The notes under the pieces: generated by a model
Told to the model about the DNA's origin: nothing
Seen by the model: the letters and a program-made list of their open reading frames with translations, nothing else
Databases searched by the model: none
Assembly: GCA_964035545.1 (NCBI GenBank)
Contig: OZ037768.1
Location: 8,733,241 to 8,797,240 of the forward strand
Direction of reading: 5' to 3'
Length of the DNA: 64,000 bases
Source: Bugula neritina
Lineage: Eukaryota > Bryozoa > Gymnolaemata > Cheilostomatida > Bugulidae
In this document: in pieces, positions 10,842 to 22,700 of the stretch
Position numbering within the stretch: position 1 is the stretch's first letter
How the letters are laid out: each line of letters begins with the position of its first letter
Program-made: the position numbers and the translations under genes

Positions 10842-13070
10842 ATGGCTTACCAAAAGATCCTAGTTAGTGCTCTAGTCTTTGTAGCACTTGTTTCTTGTAC
10901 CCATGCTGCTTTTGGAAGATGGCCAGGTTAGTGCAATAGATTTTCTAACACGAGAGCAGCATATGGTAGTAACATAATATAGTACAATAAAAGAATCTGA
11001 AAATCTAGTAATTGACATTTTTGTAGAGCTCTTACATATAAATAACAAAGTGAGTTATAGACCAATTTTTTTCAGTGCACTTTCTTTGCACCTCTTTGAC
11101 ATACATATAGCTAGATTCTATAGAATGTAAAAGCTGACCAGAAGGGAGGGGGAGACTAACAAACTTCTATAAGCAGGCCATAGGCTGTAAATAGGTCTAC
11201 GTTATCAAATGGGTGCATCATAGCATTGCGTGTGCAAACTGAGCTTTGGACAATAAGAGTTGAAACAAGTACACCAATGTCTACTAAATTTTCTGAAAAA
11301 GACTTTCATCCTGCATTTGTTAGAGCTGGCGTCATTTACAATGTTGTTGGTGGGCTTACAATGTTGTTGGTGGGCGGCCATCTGGGATTTGTACTGTTTC
11401 TATCTCAGCTACAGGCAAATTATTCTCAACATATTATATCTAACAAATGCTCATATTGGGTCAAGGAACAACTTCATCTATTGCAATTATCTTCTAAAGC
11501 ACATTAGTCACTGAAAAAAGTTGTTTGCACTCATTGTACTGGTACTAAGTTTGATCAAATCTGTATGCTACATGCTACAAATGAGTAAATATAGATTTAT
11601 TGCTGTTTATTTTCCTCAAACTTATCAGTAAATCCAAATGTGATGCAGTCCCCAGTTTCAACTGAGATGGTTTTATATTCAAAAGTCAAGCTGAGCTGTA
11701 TTTCAGCAATTTGACTATCTATACTATTCTTTCTAGCGGCCATTCTTTCAGCATCAAAAACCCACATGACTCTTAATATTCACAAAGTTTTACACTATGT
11801 ACTGAGAGCTCTTGAAAATTTGAACAGGTTTCTTTAGAAATTTTACGAAGTTATATTTTATTTCTGCTTTGTTCAAAATGCTTTCTTTAAATTTAAAGAT
11901 ATAACTATAAAAAATTTAACATATATAAGAGAATCAAACCGTTGATATTAACAATGTTATTTTATATGTCATTTGTTGCGTAAAACTGTTTGCAGTTTCT
12001 TTCTACTCGAACACATTCGATCTAGAATAAATGCTAACATTTATTAAAATACTCATAATAAAAATACATTGTTATCTAAATTAGAAAACAAGCCACAATT
12101 TTTAAAATAATATCACTCTTTAAACTAAAAATATCTTTTAACAAAATTTAATTAGGAACCAAGTGGTGTGGTCTGGGTACAGATGCTGCATCATACAATG
12201 ACCTTGCGAGTGGCAGCTATCTTGAGACAGACAAGTGCTGCCGAGCCCACGATCATTGCCCTCACCTGATTCCACCTTTCAAAAACAAATACGGAGCTTT
12301 CAATTGGAACTTGTTTACCATGTATGTATATGTGCCCATTCTATAAAATTTAAACTTTATTATTAACCTAAGTATTTTTCCTATTTGTATGTTCGTGTGC
12401 TAATTGAAATTTCTGTATCAATATTTTCTGCTATCTGTGCATTGTATTTTGGCCACAACATTAACCTAATTTATAAATCGAATGAGTCATATATGTTTAC
12501 CAGTATTTCTATGCTAAGTTGGTGTCAAGCTTAAAACTCAATTTTATTTTGATACAGAGTTGATCAGTTTGAACCTTGATACTTTCTAAGGTCAAGCAAT
12601 TTTATACGAACTGATTATTCAATAGAACCAAGTTTGCATGAGAAACTTTAAGATAACATGGAAAGTGATTGAATGCATTTTGCTCATTCTAAAATATAAG
12701 TTATCGTTCTTTAGTTTATTTGTCGGATTAAAAGATGAACAGCTCTCTTCATTTTGATAAAAGCACAATAATGTAAATAGAGATATCTCACTTGTCTAAC
12801 CCTCCACTTGTAGATAAACTAATCCTTCGCAGGTAATCAACTATAATATATTATATGTTGTTTTTTATGACCAGGTTCGATTGTCAGTGTGACAGAGCCT
12901 TCTATGAATGCCTACACCAGCAAGCTAGCTCAGATGTGGCAAAGGCAGTTGGAATATTGTATTTCGATAAATTGCAGAAGAAATGTTTTGACTATAAAAA
13001 TGGAACAGCTACTTCTAAAATCTATAAAACGCCTTCATATATAAGTGGGGCTTGGAGCATTCCTTCATAA
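10842..13070 (+). CDS. Secreted phospholipase A2, group III (bee-venom type)
   Basis: Hydrolyses the sn-2 ester of glycerophospholipids in a Ca2+-dependent way outside the cell. Three exons, 10842-10926, 12156-12321 and 12875-13070, join in frame to 148 residues. Residues 1-22 form a signal peptide ending ...SCTHA. The mature part starts with the family pattern WPG-x-x-WCGxG (Ca2+ loop, Cys33) and carries the active-site CCRAHDHC with His60/Asp61, then the FDCQCD segment (Asp90) and a final Cys121. Eight cysteines in the mature chain suggest four disulfides, one fewer than bee venom PLA2. It is a single-domain protein of the short venom size, without the long flanks of vertebrate PLA2G3. Group III enzymes also have non-venom roles in digestion and lipid signalling, and the sequence does not tell which applies. 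Exon joins are inferred from splice signals and motif continuity. Confidence 0.93.
11336..11375 (+). repeat. 20-bp direct tandem duplication in PLA2 intron 1
   Basis: Two perfect copies of ttacaatgttgttggtgggc, 11336-11355 and 11356-11375. Confidence 0.8.
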
Positions 13071-13158
13071 TTCCGATAATATTTTTATACATAATTATTT
13101 ACCAATGCAAATATATTTGCTTATATAAAAGCCACTAATTATATTGTCAATATATTAT

Positions 13159-13164
13159 ATTAAA
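13159..13164 (+). terminator. Poly(A) signal variant ATTAAA, PLA2 gene
   Basis: ATTAAA about 90 bases after the stop; no AATAAA lies nearby. Confidence 0.35.
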
Positions 13165-13573
13165 ATATGTAACCATGACACCAAATGTGCCTAATATTCA
13201 AGTATCATTTAGCAGCCTTAGCTTCAACTTATGACTCCTAATTCGACAAGAAAAAATTATAACTATTTGCAACTCTTTCACCATTCTGTGAGTTAAACTC
13301 AGCTCAAGCAATACAAGCAATTATTTGTATTAAGAGAATGCAACCTGCAATTTTGTTTCATTGAAGTATAAGCTATACTGGATATACTATCCCCATAACT
13401 TAAATCAGTAAATCTTATCAAGTATAGCTACAAGTATGTAATACCTTGTATTTGAGGTCTTGAAATCATTAGTTAGACTTTAATTAGTAATTACACACAT
13501 AATAAATAGTAAATATGCTTGTATAACCTCATAAAATGTTATTTACAACCTAGTCAAGTTTTTGAGAAACTAT

Positions 13574-13584
13574 GGGGGGGGGGG
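13574..13584 (+). repeat. G11 homopolymer
   Basis: Uninterrupted run of eleven G in AT-rich intergenic DNA. A C11 run at 13954-13964 mirrors it 370 bases away. The interval between has no gene I can identify. Confidence 0.85.
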
Positions 13585-13953
13585 AGGTTATTACACATCA
13601 AGTAGCTTGCAACCAGTCACATGTTGCAAGGCTTTAACTTCTCTCAGGCTGAAACACCAGCGAGGTGTTGTTTGAGGTAATTCTGGAATAGTAGCCTTTT
13701 GTATAACCATAAGGTCAAGAGGGTTCCTCAGGCAAGTTAACCTCAATAAAGAGCAGTAAATAACTGAAGAAGAGAGGCAGAAGGAGCAAGGAGCTGAGAT
13801 TCTAATGCTAATTCTAGGTTCTACCTAGTACCAGCTTTTTCATTTCTTATACCGAAAAATGTCTCAAACGACTCATATTTGAAAGGCAGCAAGCTGAAAA
13901 TTTCATATTTTTTGGAACTAAAAGTACAAGACATTTTGTGCAGAGTAAGCAGT

Positions 13954-13964
13954 CCCCCCCCCCC
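13954..13964 (+). repeat. C11 homopolymer
   Basis: Uninterrupted run of eleven C; see the G11 run at 13574. Flanks of the two runs are not inverted copies of each other. Confidence 0.85.
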
Positions 13965-14071
13965 AACAATGGCCGTTCTTCCTGGTAGATTTTCTACCGA
14001 AAGTATTTCAGGTAATTCAGTACATTGCTAGGAGAATACTGGTGCATTATCCTGAAATTATTACATGCATG

Positions 14072-14453
14072 GTGTAATGGTTGGGAGAAATATACCCTTC
14101 AGTGTCCCCTGCTAAACATGACACTATAGATTATGGTGAAACTAACGTCAAGGACAGCAACTCCGCAAACCCTTGCCACATGTCTATGCGGTGCCCTGTT
14201 AGTAACTACGGATGACACCACCTGAACCCTGTGTCATTCAACCAGGATCCACTCTGTATATATAAACAATGCCTTCCGGCGCCCACAGCAGTTTTGGACA
14301 GTAGTAGTGGATAACTAGTTGACTACATGCAACGCTTGATACTTATGTTGTTTTTCTCGTTGTATTTGTGATTGTTTTCGTTGTATGTAATTAACTATAA
14401 TACCGATATTAATAAAACGATCAACTAACTCAGATACTTCTATAACCTCGCAA
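14072..14453 (+). mobile_element. Possible solo LTR or promoter block
   Basis: A compact block, GC-richer than its surroundings, with TATATATAAA at 14257-14266, a T/G-rich stretch with two imperfect cgttgtat copies, and AATAAA at 14411-14416. It could start with TG at 14073 and end with CA near 14453. This order (TATA, short leader, poly(A) signal) is typical of LTRs. No target-site duplication, primer-binding site or gag/pol was found, so it may instead be a distal promoter of the gene that begins at 15271. Confidence 0.25.
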
Positions 14454-15270
14454 GTAGAGATGCAGTAAATACCAGCACACAATAATACCCAAATCAGTAG
14501 TGCACAAAACTACAACAATACACATCCACTATATCTGTGTAGAGTAGCTGGTTTAGGATTTATCTTCTCGTTAGCAAAATGTGGCTCACATCCTCACTAA
14601 TCTTTCTACAAAACTAGCATATATTTGAGGAGAGTGATTTCAAGCTAGGAAGCTCTAGTAACTATAAATTATGAGCCTTGTAAAATGCCAAGCAGCTTGA
14701 ATCTAAAATCTTGGTTAGAGAGCTTGATCATAGAATGTTCATAACAAAATTAGCTTCAACAATGTAAAATATGCACTCAAAGTTAATGCAGTATTTATTT
14801 TGGTAAAACATGCACCAGCTTAATAATATAAAGTTGGCTTGCATTGTATTTTAGATGTATCCTATATGACCTATAAAGACATGAACTACGACAATAGCAG
14901 TAGGTACAATAATCATAATATATACCATGAAATATTTATTGAGATACTTGATAACTTTTTGCACTGGTTTATTTCCTTAAAGTTACTGAAATGTTACATT
15001 TGTGAAGCAACCTTTTAAAATTGCTAAAGAGCAAACCGAAATATAATTTTACAATATTGCTTAATACACTGAACAATACTAGTGCATCATATGGGTATGC
15101 ATTGTACCCTCTAAACCTGGTATCTGATAGCAATGCATGTGACCAAGGAGATGGCTGTTATAACGGCTCTGTTATCGCCATATGGTAGTCCCCATGACAT
15201 GTGGAACTGAATCTGTAAATATGTTACACAGACATTACATCATTTGTTGGTCAATAAAGCAGCTGACAAA
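14454..15270. other. Intergenic, nothing recognised
   Basis: AT-rich upstream region of the prokineticin-like gene. I see no clear TATA box within 100 bases of the ATG. Confidence 0.35.
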
Positions 15271-16109
15271 ATGAGGGTTCTGGCTATCATTGCTTGTGTG
15301 ATTGCTGTCGCTGCGGTAAGATTATCCCATGTTGAGGTGTGACCAGAAAAGCAATGTAAAATTTGTTTGGAATCTTTTTTGACCAGATAAATTTACTGTT
15401 TTTATTTAAAATAGTCATACATGCTGTCAATCCTGATTTTCTGAGTTGCTTAGAAAAACTCTTTTCCTATTCAAAGATGTCTTCAAAATTTGCTTGCAAC
15501 AAATTTTCACAATATTTGGAAAAAGTTTAAATAGTTGAACATGATTTGGGTCACTAAAATATTTTTAGTTTGCCGGAAGTCACAAAACTCCACAGGTATA
15601 TTTCTAACTACCTTTGCAAGATGTTTCTATGTGTTAGAGAGTACATCAAAACATAATATTGTATTGGCAGGCTTACAAATCCTGTAAGACAGACAAGGAT
15701 TGTGGCGAGACAGAGTGCTGCATCAAAAACCCACTCCGCGTTCTCAGATATGGCAGGTGCTACCAACATCAAATAGTTGAGGGTGAGTGAATAAACATTT
15801 TATAATTACGGATGAAAAATAAACCCTGTAAGTAGGCAACACATCTTAACTAATAAAAGTTTTGAACTAATAAGATATGACCTGTAGTCGATGTTTGTGT
15901 TATTCTGTGTAGGTGAGTCATGTGACCCAGCTTATGAAGGGCATTGTGGGTGTGAAGATGGCACAGAATGCATGGCAACAACAATCACACAATTTAACAT
16001 CCCGGTATATCAGTGTCTGAAACCAGTTGAAGGCTCAGGAGAGGGTTCAGGAGAAGGTTCGGGTGATGGTTCAGGAGATGGTTTAGAAGGAGAGATTATT
16101 TTCGGATAA
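15271..16109 (+). CDS. Secreted ten-cysteine prokineticin/colipase-fold protein with Ser-Gly repeat tail
   Basis: Four exons, 15271-15315, 15569-15595 (27 nt), 15671-15782 and 15913-16109, join in frame to 126 residues. An N-terminal signal peptide (MRVLAIIACVIAVAA...) is followed by ten cysteines at 29, 35, 40, 41, 54, 65, 73, 75, 81 and 96. Their spacing, C-x5-C-x4-CC-x12-C-x10-C-x7-C-x-C-x5-C-x14-C, is that of prokineticins, AVIT/MIT1 peptides, astakines and colipase-like domains. The AVIT N-terminus needed for vertebrate prokineticin receptors is absent. Residues 102-118 are four GSG(E/D) units, so Ser103, 107, 111 and 115 sit in acidic Ser-Gly contexts like glycosaminoglycan attachment sites. 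The family has roles as chemokine-like signals, haematopoietic cytokines (astakine) and some venom components; which applies here is unknown. The 27-nt exon can be skipped without changing frame. Confidence 0.85.
16032..16079 (+). repeat. Coding 12-bp tandem repeat (4 copies, GSG[E/D])
   Basis: Four 12-bp units of the form GGN-TCN-GGN-GAN encode Gly-Ser-Gly-Glu/Asp. Third-position differences between units show it is no longer a perfect slippage repeat, while the amino acid pattern is kept. Confidence 0.85.
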
Positions 16110-16152
16110 ACCTAGCAGATATGTGTCGGATTGTATTGTGCTAAATACATCT

Positions 16153-16158
16153 AATAAA
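16153..16158 (+). terminator. Poly(A) signal AATAAA, prokineticin-like gene
   Basis: Canonical hexamer about 45 bases after the stop. Confidence 0.6.
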
Positions 16159-16222
16159 TACATCTGCACACCCAACGACTGTTTGTTGCATAAATACTTC
16201 AATACTTCAACTCATAAAAATG

Positions 16223-16242
16223 TTTATTAATGAAAATTTATT
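16223..16242 (-). terminator. Candidate poly(A) signals for acetoacetyl-CoA synthetase
   Basis: On the minus strand AATAAA occurs at 16237-16242 and 16223-16228, about 530-550 bases after the AACS stop. If used, the AACS 3' end would lie within 100 bases of the opposing prokineticin-like 3' end. Confidence 0.35.
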
Positions 16243-16772
16243 TAAAAAACTATAACAAATAAAATACAAGCAGCAATATTTTAGAATCAAAACTATTTAT
16301 CATGCCAAAATGATATACAATAAATAGAAAAGAGAAATTCCTTTGCAATACAACCTGGTTGAGATTCAAATATGAGCTTGCAGAGCTATAATAATATAAT
16401 TATTTATACCATATTGTAACCATATACCCTTGGAATAAAACATGACACATTTTATACACAATAAAAATCGATAAAACACAATAATATGATGAAAGGTTTT
16501 CAGAAGATATGTTGATGGTCTGTGGCAGGAGCGTATGATGAGTATGCCTTGTACAATCTAAAATACAGCATAACAACAATATAATTAACTGAAAATTAAT
16601 AGATGGAAGTGTTTTCAAAATTCCAGGTTTGCCACTTTAAACTTAAAACTCAATGGTAATACAATAAAGTACAATATATGAAAGCAGAAGTTTTATCTCA
16701 AACTAATAATTAGAGCTCGGGCTACGGAAAACTAGCATAATTTTGTAGCATTATTTTCTAACACCAACTTAC

Positions 16773-19700
16773 CTAATAATCCTGCAGCTCTGGTATATCT
16801 TTATATAACTCCAGAGAGTCTGGATTTCTGAACGCTGCCAGATGTTTCACAGCTACTCCAGCTATCACATCTCTCACAGCCAGTTCTACCTTCTTCCCGC
16901 TAATCGTATACTGCAAAAAATGCAAATCATTTCTCACATGTGAAATTCAAACACATTACATGCCCCTCCCCTACTCAATACAATGCTACCGAGCAGCGCA
17001 GTGGTGCAAATGCATAATAAACATTGCTAGAAATCAACCTTGAAAGTATAGGATGACAATAACATTAGAAGTGTTCTTTTCACTTTTAATTTTAGAATTT
17101 ATTATGCATAATTTGTGCACTATAACTGAATTTGAAAAATAAATGTGGTCATGGCACTAAAATGACAAACAGATTTAAGGAACTTTAGCGTGATGAAAGA
17201 AAGTCCCAATATTCATATTTACAAGTACTTAAAATAAAATCTGGCAAATTGGCCCTTTGACTGGCAAAATTTTTGAAAATTTGCTGCAAGTTGATTGAGA
17301 ACTCTCACTACAGGTCAGTTGGTTGAGCAAGTTAAGTTGAGTGAAGTCTATAACTTGGTAAAATTTTACAGAAATTCCAGTCAAAATTATTTCAACACAG
17401 CACTGCCTGTCTGAGCCCTAATCTAACAAGTCATTGATTACTTTAACCAAGTTTTAGACAACAATGCCTGCTTAGTACAATAAAGTAATGTATTCTTTGG
17501 TCCAAAGTTGCACTATACTCTGTAAACCATAAGAATAAATATTGAATATTGGAAATGACCTTGCATAATTGAAGTGTTCTTACCAGTCATGATAATGCTA
17601 AGATTGAGGAAAAATCCCTGAGCTGTAATTTGAAGTTACATTTACAATACAAAAAAACTTTACTCACTCAAAGACAAAGCCCCCATCACAACTATTACAC
17701 ACTTGTTTAAAATACTAACTGGGATATCAGCAGTTTGTAGAATAACGGCTGGCACATGTCTGGCTGACAGAAGTTGTCTTATCTCAGTGCGGACTTTCTT
17801 CAGTAGCCGTTCGTCTAATAAAAAGCCGTTATGAAGCTTTAGAAAGAGAATGACTCTCTCTTCTGAGCCTGCTCTGTCACGCTGAGCCACACACACGCTG
17901 TCCTCGATCTCCTGTATACCTTCAACTGCAAAACACTCCATTATTCAATAAATATGCACGAAAAGCTCGCGCGAGCACACACACAGTCACTGTAATTGTG
18001 AAGTAGCAAACAAGACAAGAGCCAAGTCACCATCAAACAGTGTATTAATTTGAAAAGGTAGAGTAGAAGCAGTGGTTATTCACACTTGGTAACATGTAGT
18101 GGTAAGCAGGACTCACAACTTACCAATGCTATAAATCTCTGCACTACCGAATCGAACACCATTAGGATTGAGTACCCCATCACTACAAAATAAACTCTGG
18201 GGATAACCTTAAGCTATTGTGGGAAGTGCCAAACTTTACAAAACTTTTTTAAATAAAACTAAATTGTGAAAATACGCAGCCAAAATTATCTCATATTTAC
18301 TATGTATGATGTGAGTATTTTAAACTAAAGTATGTTGGATACAAAAAAGTAATAGTGACATTTTCTTTAGCTTTGATTAGGAAAATTACTTCGAAACAGT
18401 ATTTAAAAGCAATCAATGAACAGTTATGTAACTGCAATAAAGAATCACAGCTTATAAATAAAAAAGATGTTCTAAATAAAATCATGTTACAAATAATCCA
18501 TGAAAAAAGAAACAAGATGAAGTATTTCCAAGAACTATCACCTTCTTCCAAGCATGAGCATACCACCAGTCTGTTTGTTGATTTGACAGTAATCCCCATG
18601 ACTCCAAACACCTATGTAAACAACAAGGTATATCTAAATAAAAAAAAACATGCATACGCAAATTATGACAAAGCCAGTTTGGTGTAGTGTACATAATACA
18701 TAGACATAGTTTTATACCTGGAAACTTAGAAAAATATGCCTTTCGATATTTGGATCCATCTTCATCATTCCAAAAGAATACAGGCATGGATGGAAATGGC
18801 TTAGTAACAACTAGCTCTCCACTTTGGTCATAAACAGAATTACCTGCACAAATAAAGTGGGCAACACATCATAATTAGACTTAAAATTTATGCTGAAGCA
18901 ATAGTTTAAAAATTCAAGAAAACACAACTCTATATATTGCTCGAATAAGATATGTATATTAGTAATTTGAATACACAAACCTATACATGATTCAAAAGAC
19001 TCAACCATTTAAGTTTGTAATTATGCAGCCTTTTTACTAAAATCTACTAAAAAAATAACTATGTTTTGCAGATGAAAAGTTAACCAACATTATAGAAAAG
19101 GCCCCAAGAATGGTGAGCACCTGAACCAGTATTGGCTCAGACTAGAGAACGTAGATACTTGTAACACCCACCACTTTCATCCCAGCATTCCACCGCACAG
19201 CCAAGGTTTCTGGACTGAATTTCTCCCTTATATACTGGTACAGTCCAGTTCTGTGCAGCAAAACAGCCCACAATGTCTGTCCCACCTGATAACACAGTCA
19301 GCATGGTATATGGCAAACACAGCTGAATACAGAGTTCAACGTCTACTCATATGAATTCTGCATACCATTGCTATGATAAAGGCACTTGTGGGATTCAATG
19401 TTTATAACATTTGATTGCTATTACATAATATTTTGACAGTGTAGTAACTAAACTACAAGCTAGATAGCATATTAACATACAAACTGTCTAGTTACTTGCC
19501 ATGACAGCTGATGAAATGATTGCTAATAAACATGTACATGATAAACACACTCAACGCTCTAACTCATTATGGAGACAAAATAGCGACAGGAATTATAGCA
19601 GAGAGTCATAACAGAGAGTTATAGTAGATAGTACGAGGCGTAGTATGACAGTTCGTACCAGTGATAGAGCCGAGAAGCAGGTCTGACTTGACATATTGAT

Positions 19701-22700
19701 AGACATACTCATAAGCTTCTGGTTTCAGAGGAGATCCGGTAGAGAGAATGGTGTGCAGACTTGTCAGCTTGTGGGTGTTGACTGAAACAGGAAAACAAAC
19801 ATGACATCACTCTATCTTCATAACAAGAGTAATAAAAAGTTCAACAACACAACAATAAATAACAACTCTTTTGTTTCAATTTCTGACGGGAGAAGCCGTA
19901 CTTTCAAAACTTTCCATAAATAAGTGAATGCAGGTATACAGCATAAAACCACTCTTTTTAATAACTTGTAATTTTAGTAGGTTTCAGCATCAGAAAAACC
20001 TTGAATAAAACACTTCAAGACTTTGACCTAATTATATGCAATATTGACTAAATGGTATCAGATGACTGCAAAAATTTGCCCCAAGTTTACAGATATGAGA
20101 AAATAAGTCATACTCGGCTTGATGGCCTTGTCTTCCAGTACTGCCAGCCATTTAGCCCCAGTTCCAAGTATAGTAATATTCAGCCTGTCTATTAGGTCCC
20201 ACAGTATGTTAGCACTGGGTATGAGGGGAGATCCATCATACAGCACACAAGTAGCACCTACAGTTAACATCCCAACCAGCCAGTTCCACATCATCCATCC
20301 AGTCTACAAAACACAAGTCAGAGCAGTGTTGTTGGAATCCAAAAAAGAAGTTACAACTTCATACACCATGATATCAACACAAATATTATAAGTTATGTAT
20401 TATAAGGAGTAGCCGTTGTCTAGGGGTTAGAGCATTTGCCTAGTAAGCACTAAGTCAAGGGTTTGAACACTGACAAAGCCCACGGGGTTTTTTCACAGTG
20501 ACGGCGACTATAAATTTGCATTTGTTTTATTATAAGTTATGTATTCTGTTTATTAAAGATATTTAAACCCTTTTAAACTTATTATCAGAAATGACATAAT
20601 GGCAAACATAATTCAATTCATAATAGATTAGATGTAAATAATGCTAGACACCTTCAATTGATGCAATATACAGTGCATGTATATTACATATATATTTTAT
20701 ATACACAGACTCATGCATGCAAATAACTTTACCAATGTTTGAGTAATTACAGAGGGGCATGAAGGAAGTTAAGCTTTAATTAGCAGTTTACAAATGCTGT
20801 TATTTAAACCATTTAAACACATTCATTACATGCCATCTATGCTTTGAAGATACCGGCACAACAAACCATTAGTCAGTACAGCTACATATATTCAGTTCAC
20901 AAGCAAACATAATAGAGTGACAGCAAGCTTGAAGCAAAGCATTGTACAATGCAAACAGGTATTTCACTAAGTAAATAAGGTGCTTAACAAACAAATCTTG
21001 CATTAGCAATATATCTCTACTCACTGTAGTGTAGTAGAGCATGACATCGGATCTAGTGGAGTTACCTTGCAGAATATGTTCCTCTAAGTGTTTCAACAAC
21101 ACACCCTAGAGATGTAAACAGAGGTAATTGAAGGCTACATAGTATAACATACAGTGTGATTGCATACACAGACTTTAGAGCTACCAAACTCCATTGGTAT
21201 GGATTATAGATTATTATATTGAAATGTAAAAGAAATTGAAATGTAAGTGAATCTAATATCGTACCATATTTCCACAAGCAATCATATGATATTCAAGAGA
21301 GTTTGCAACGTTGCAGAAAAGTTATCATAAAATATTTATATACAAATTAGAGAATTGTAAATTTAGTGACTGATGCATGTAACACGCACGCTAAAGTACA
21401 GTGAACATAATATATCACATGAGAGAATAGAGAATAATTTGCTCATGAACTTACACCCTGCCCATGTACCATGCACTTAGGCACTCCTGTGGTCCCTGAG
21501 GAATACATGATGTAGAGTGGGTGAGAGAAAGGCAGCTGCTCAAATGTTAATGGAGTTACCTTCTCTTTTGGATCAACAGCTGTGAGGTCATCGAGCCAGA
21601 TGCTGTGAGCAATGTAATGAGGACACTTAATTATGATGACAGCTGAGATGTCATAAATATGCCATAAATAAACTGTACTATGTCTAGCAAAACAATGTGT
21701 TTTCTATCAGAAAATTATCAAATATTGTGTACAAATTTATTTGAAATAGTGTAAAAGAAATTCTCACCTTTTTCTGCCATGTCCCGATTGGATGGTGTAA
21801 ATAAATATGTTTAAAATTTTACAAAGTACTACAGAAAGAGTAAAAAGTATTTAGTTTGTAGATTACCTTTTACTGACATTCGATAAGTCTAAAAACTCAT
21901 CTTCAATATATTTAATAACAACAACTTTTTCCAAGTCAGGTAAACCTACAATGGAATGTGACAGACCATGTAAGTACAAAATAGCAGTTGCTGTACTAAT
22001 ATTACACATCCGCATGTATATATATATCAAGTAGATACACAGCTTACATAGTTTATATTACATATTTACATGAAAAGACTAGGATGCAGGGTGACTAACT
22101 ATTGTAAACATAACACTAATAATCTACCAGCATGTGTTGAAACTTACATCTCCATTAGCAACAATTCACAATGGGGTTACACATGTCAGTCAACACAGGT
22201 TAACATAGATTATAGCGTTACAGTGCATGCCTTCATAACATGAAACAAAATATTAAACTGATGTCACACACCTTGGACCACCTGCTGCAGCTTCTCCAAG
22301 TGACTATGCCTCTTCCCATTATACTGTACGGCATTCACGGAGAACAAGACTTTGGGTGAGATCTGAGAGAACCTATCTAGCACACCCTGGAAGAAGGCTG
22401 TTCAGGATTACAACATGCAACACATTGCACTACTCTCCAGTTAACACATCTCTCAATACTAATAGCATAGCAAAACAGTAATAATAGATCAAATCAAGAG
22501 CATATATTTGGCATGTTTAGCAGCTTTTATTGTTTTGTACATTACACCAACTTAATAACATGAATATATAGTCCCTTTAAAAACAGACATGATAGAAAAT
22601 ATAGTCACTGCTTGAAAAGAGATACAAAAATACGTACAGAGACACCAAAGTCAGGCGAGGTAGAGCTCCATATGGCTCCTATACTCGAAGCTGCCAACAT

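Noticed and set aside
11226..11507. 93-codon frame in PLA2 intron 1
   Set aside because: Contains a 20-bp tandem duplication, lacks a domain and lies within an intron supported by strong flanking exons.
18300..18787. Overlapping frames of about 100 codons on both strands
   Set aside because: They overlap AACS exons 13 and 14 and are explained by them in another frame.
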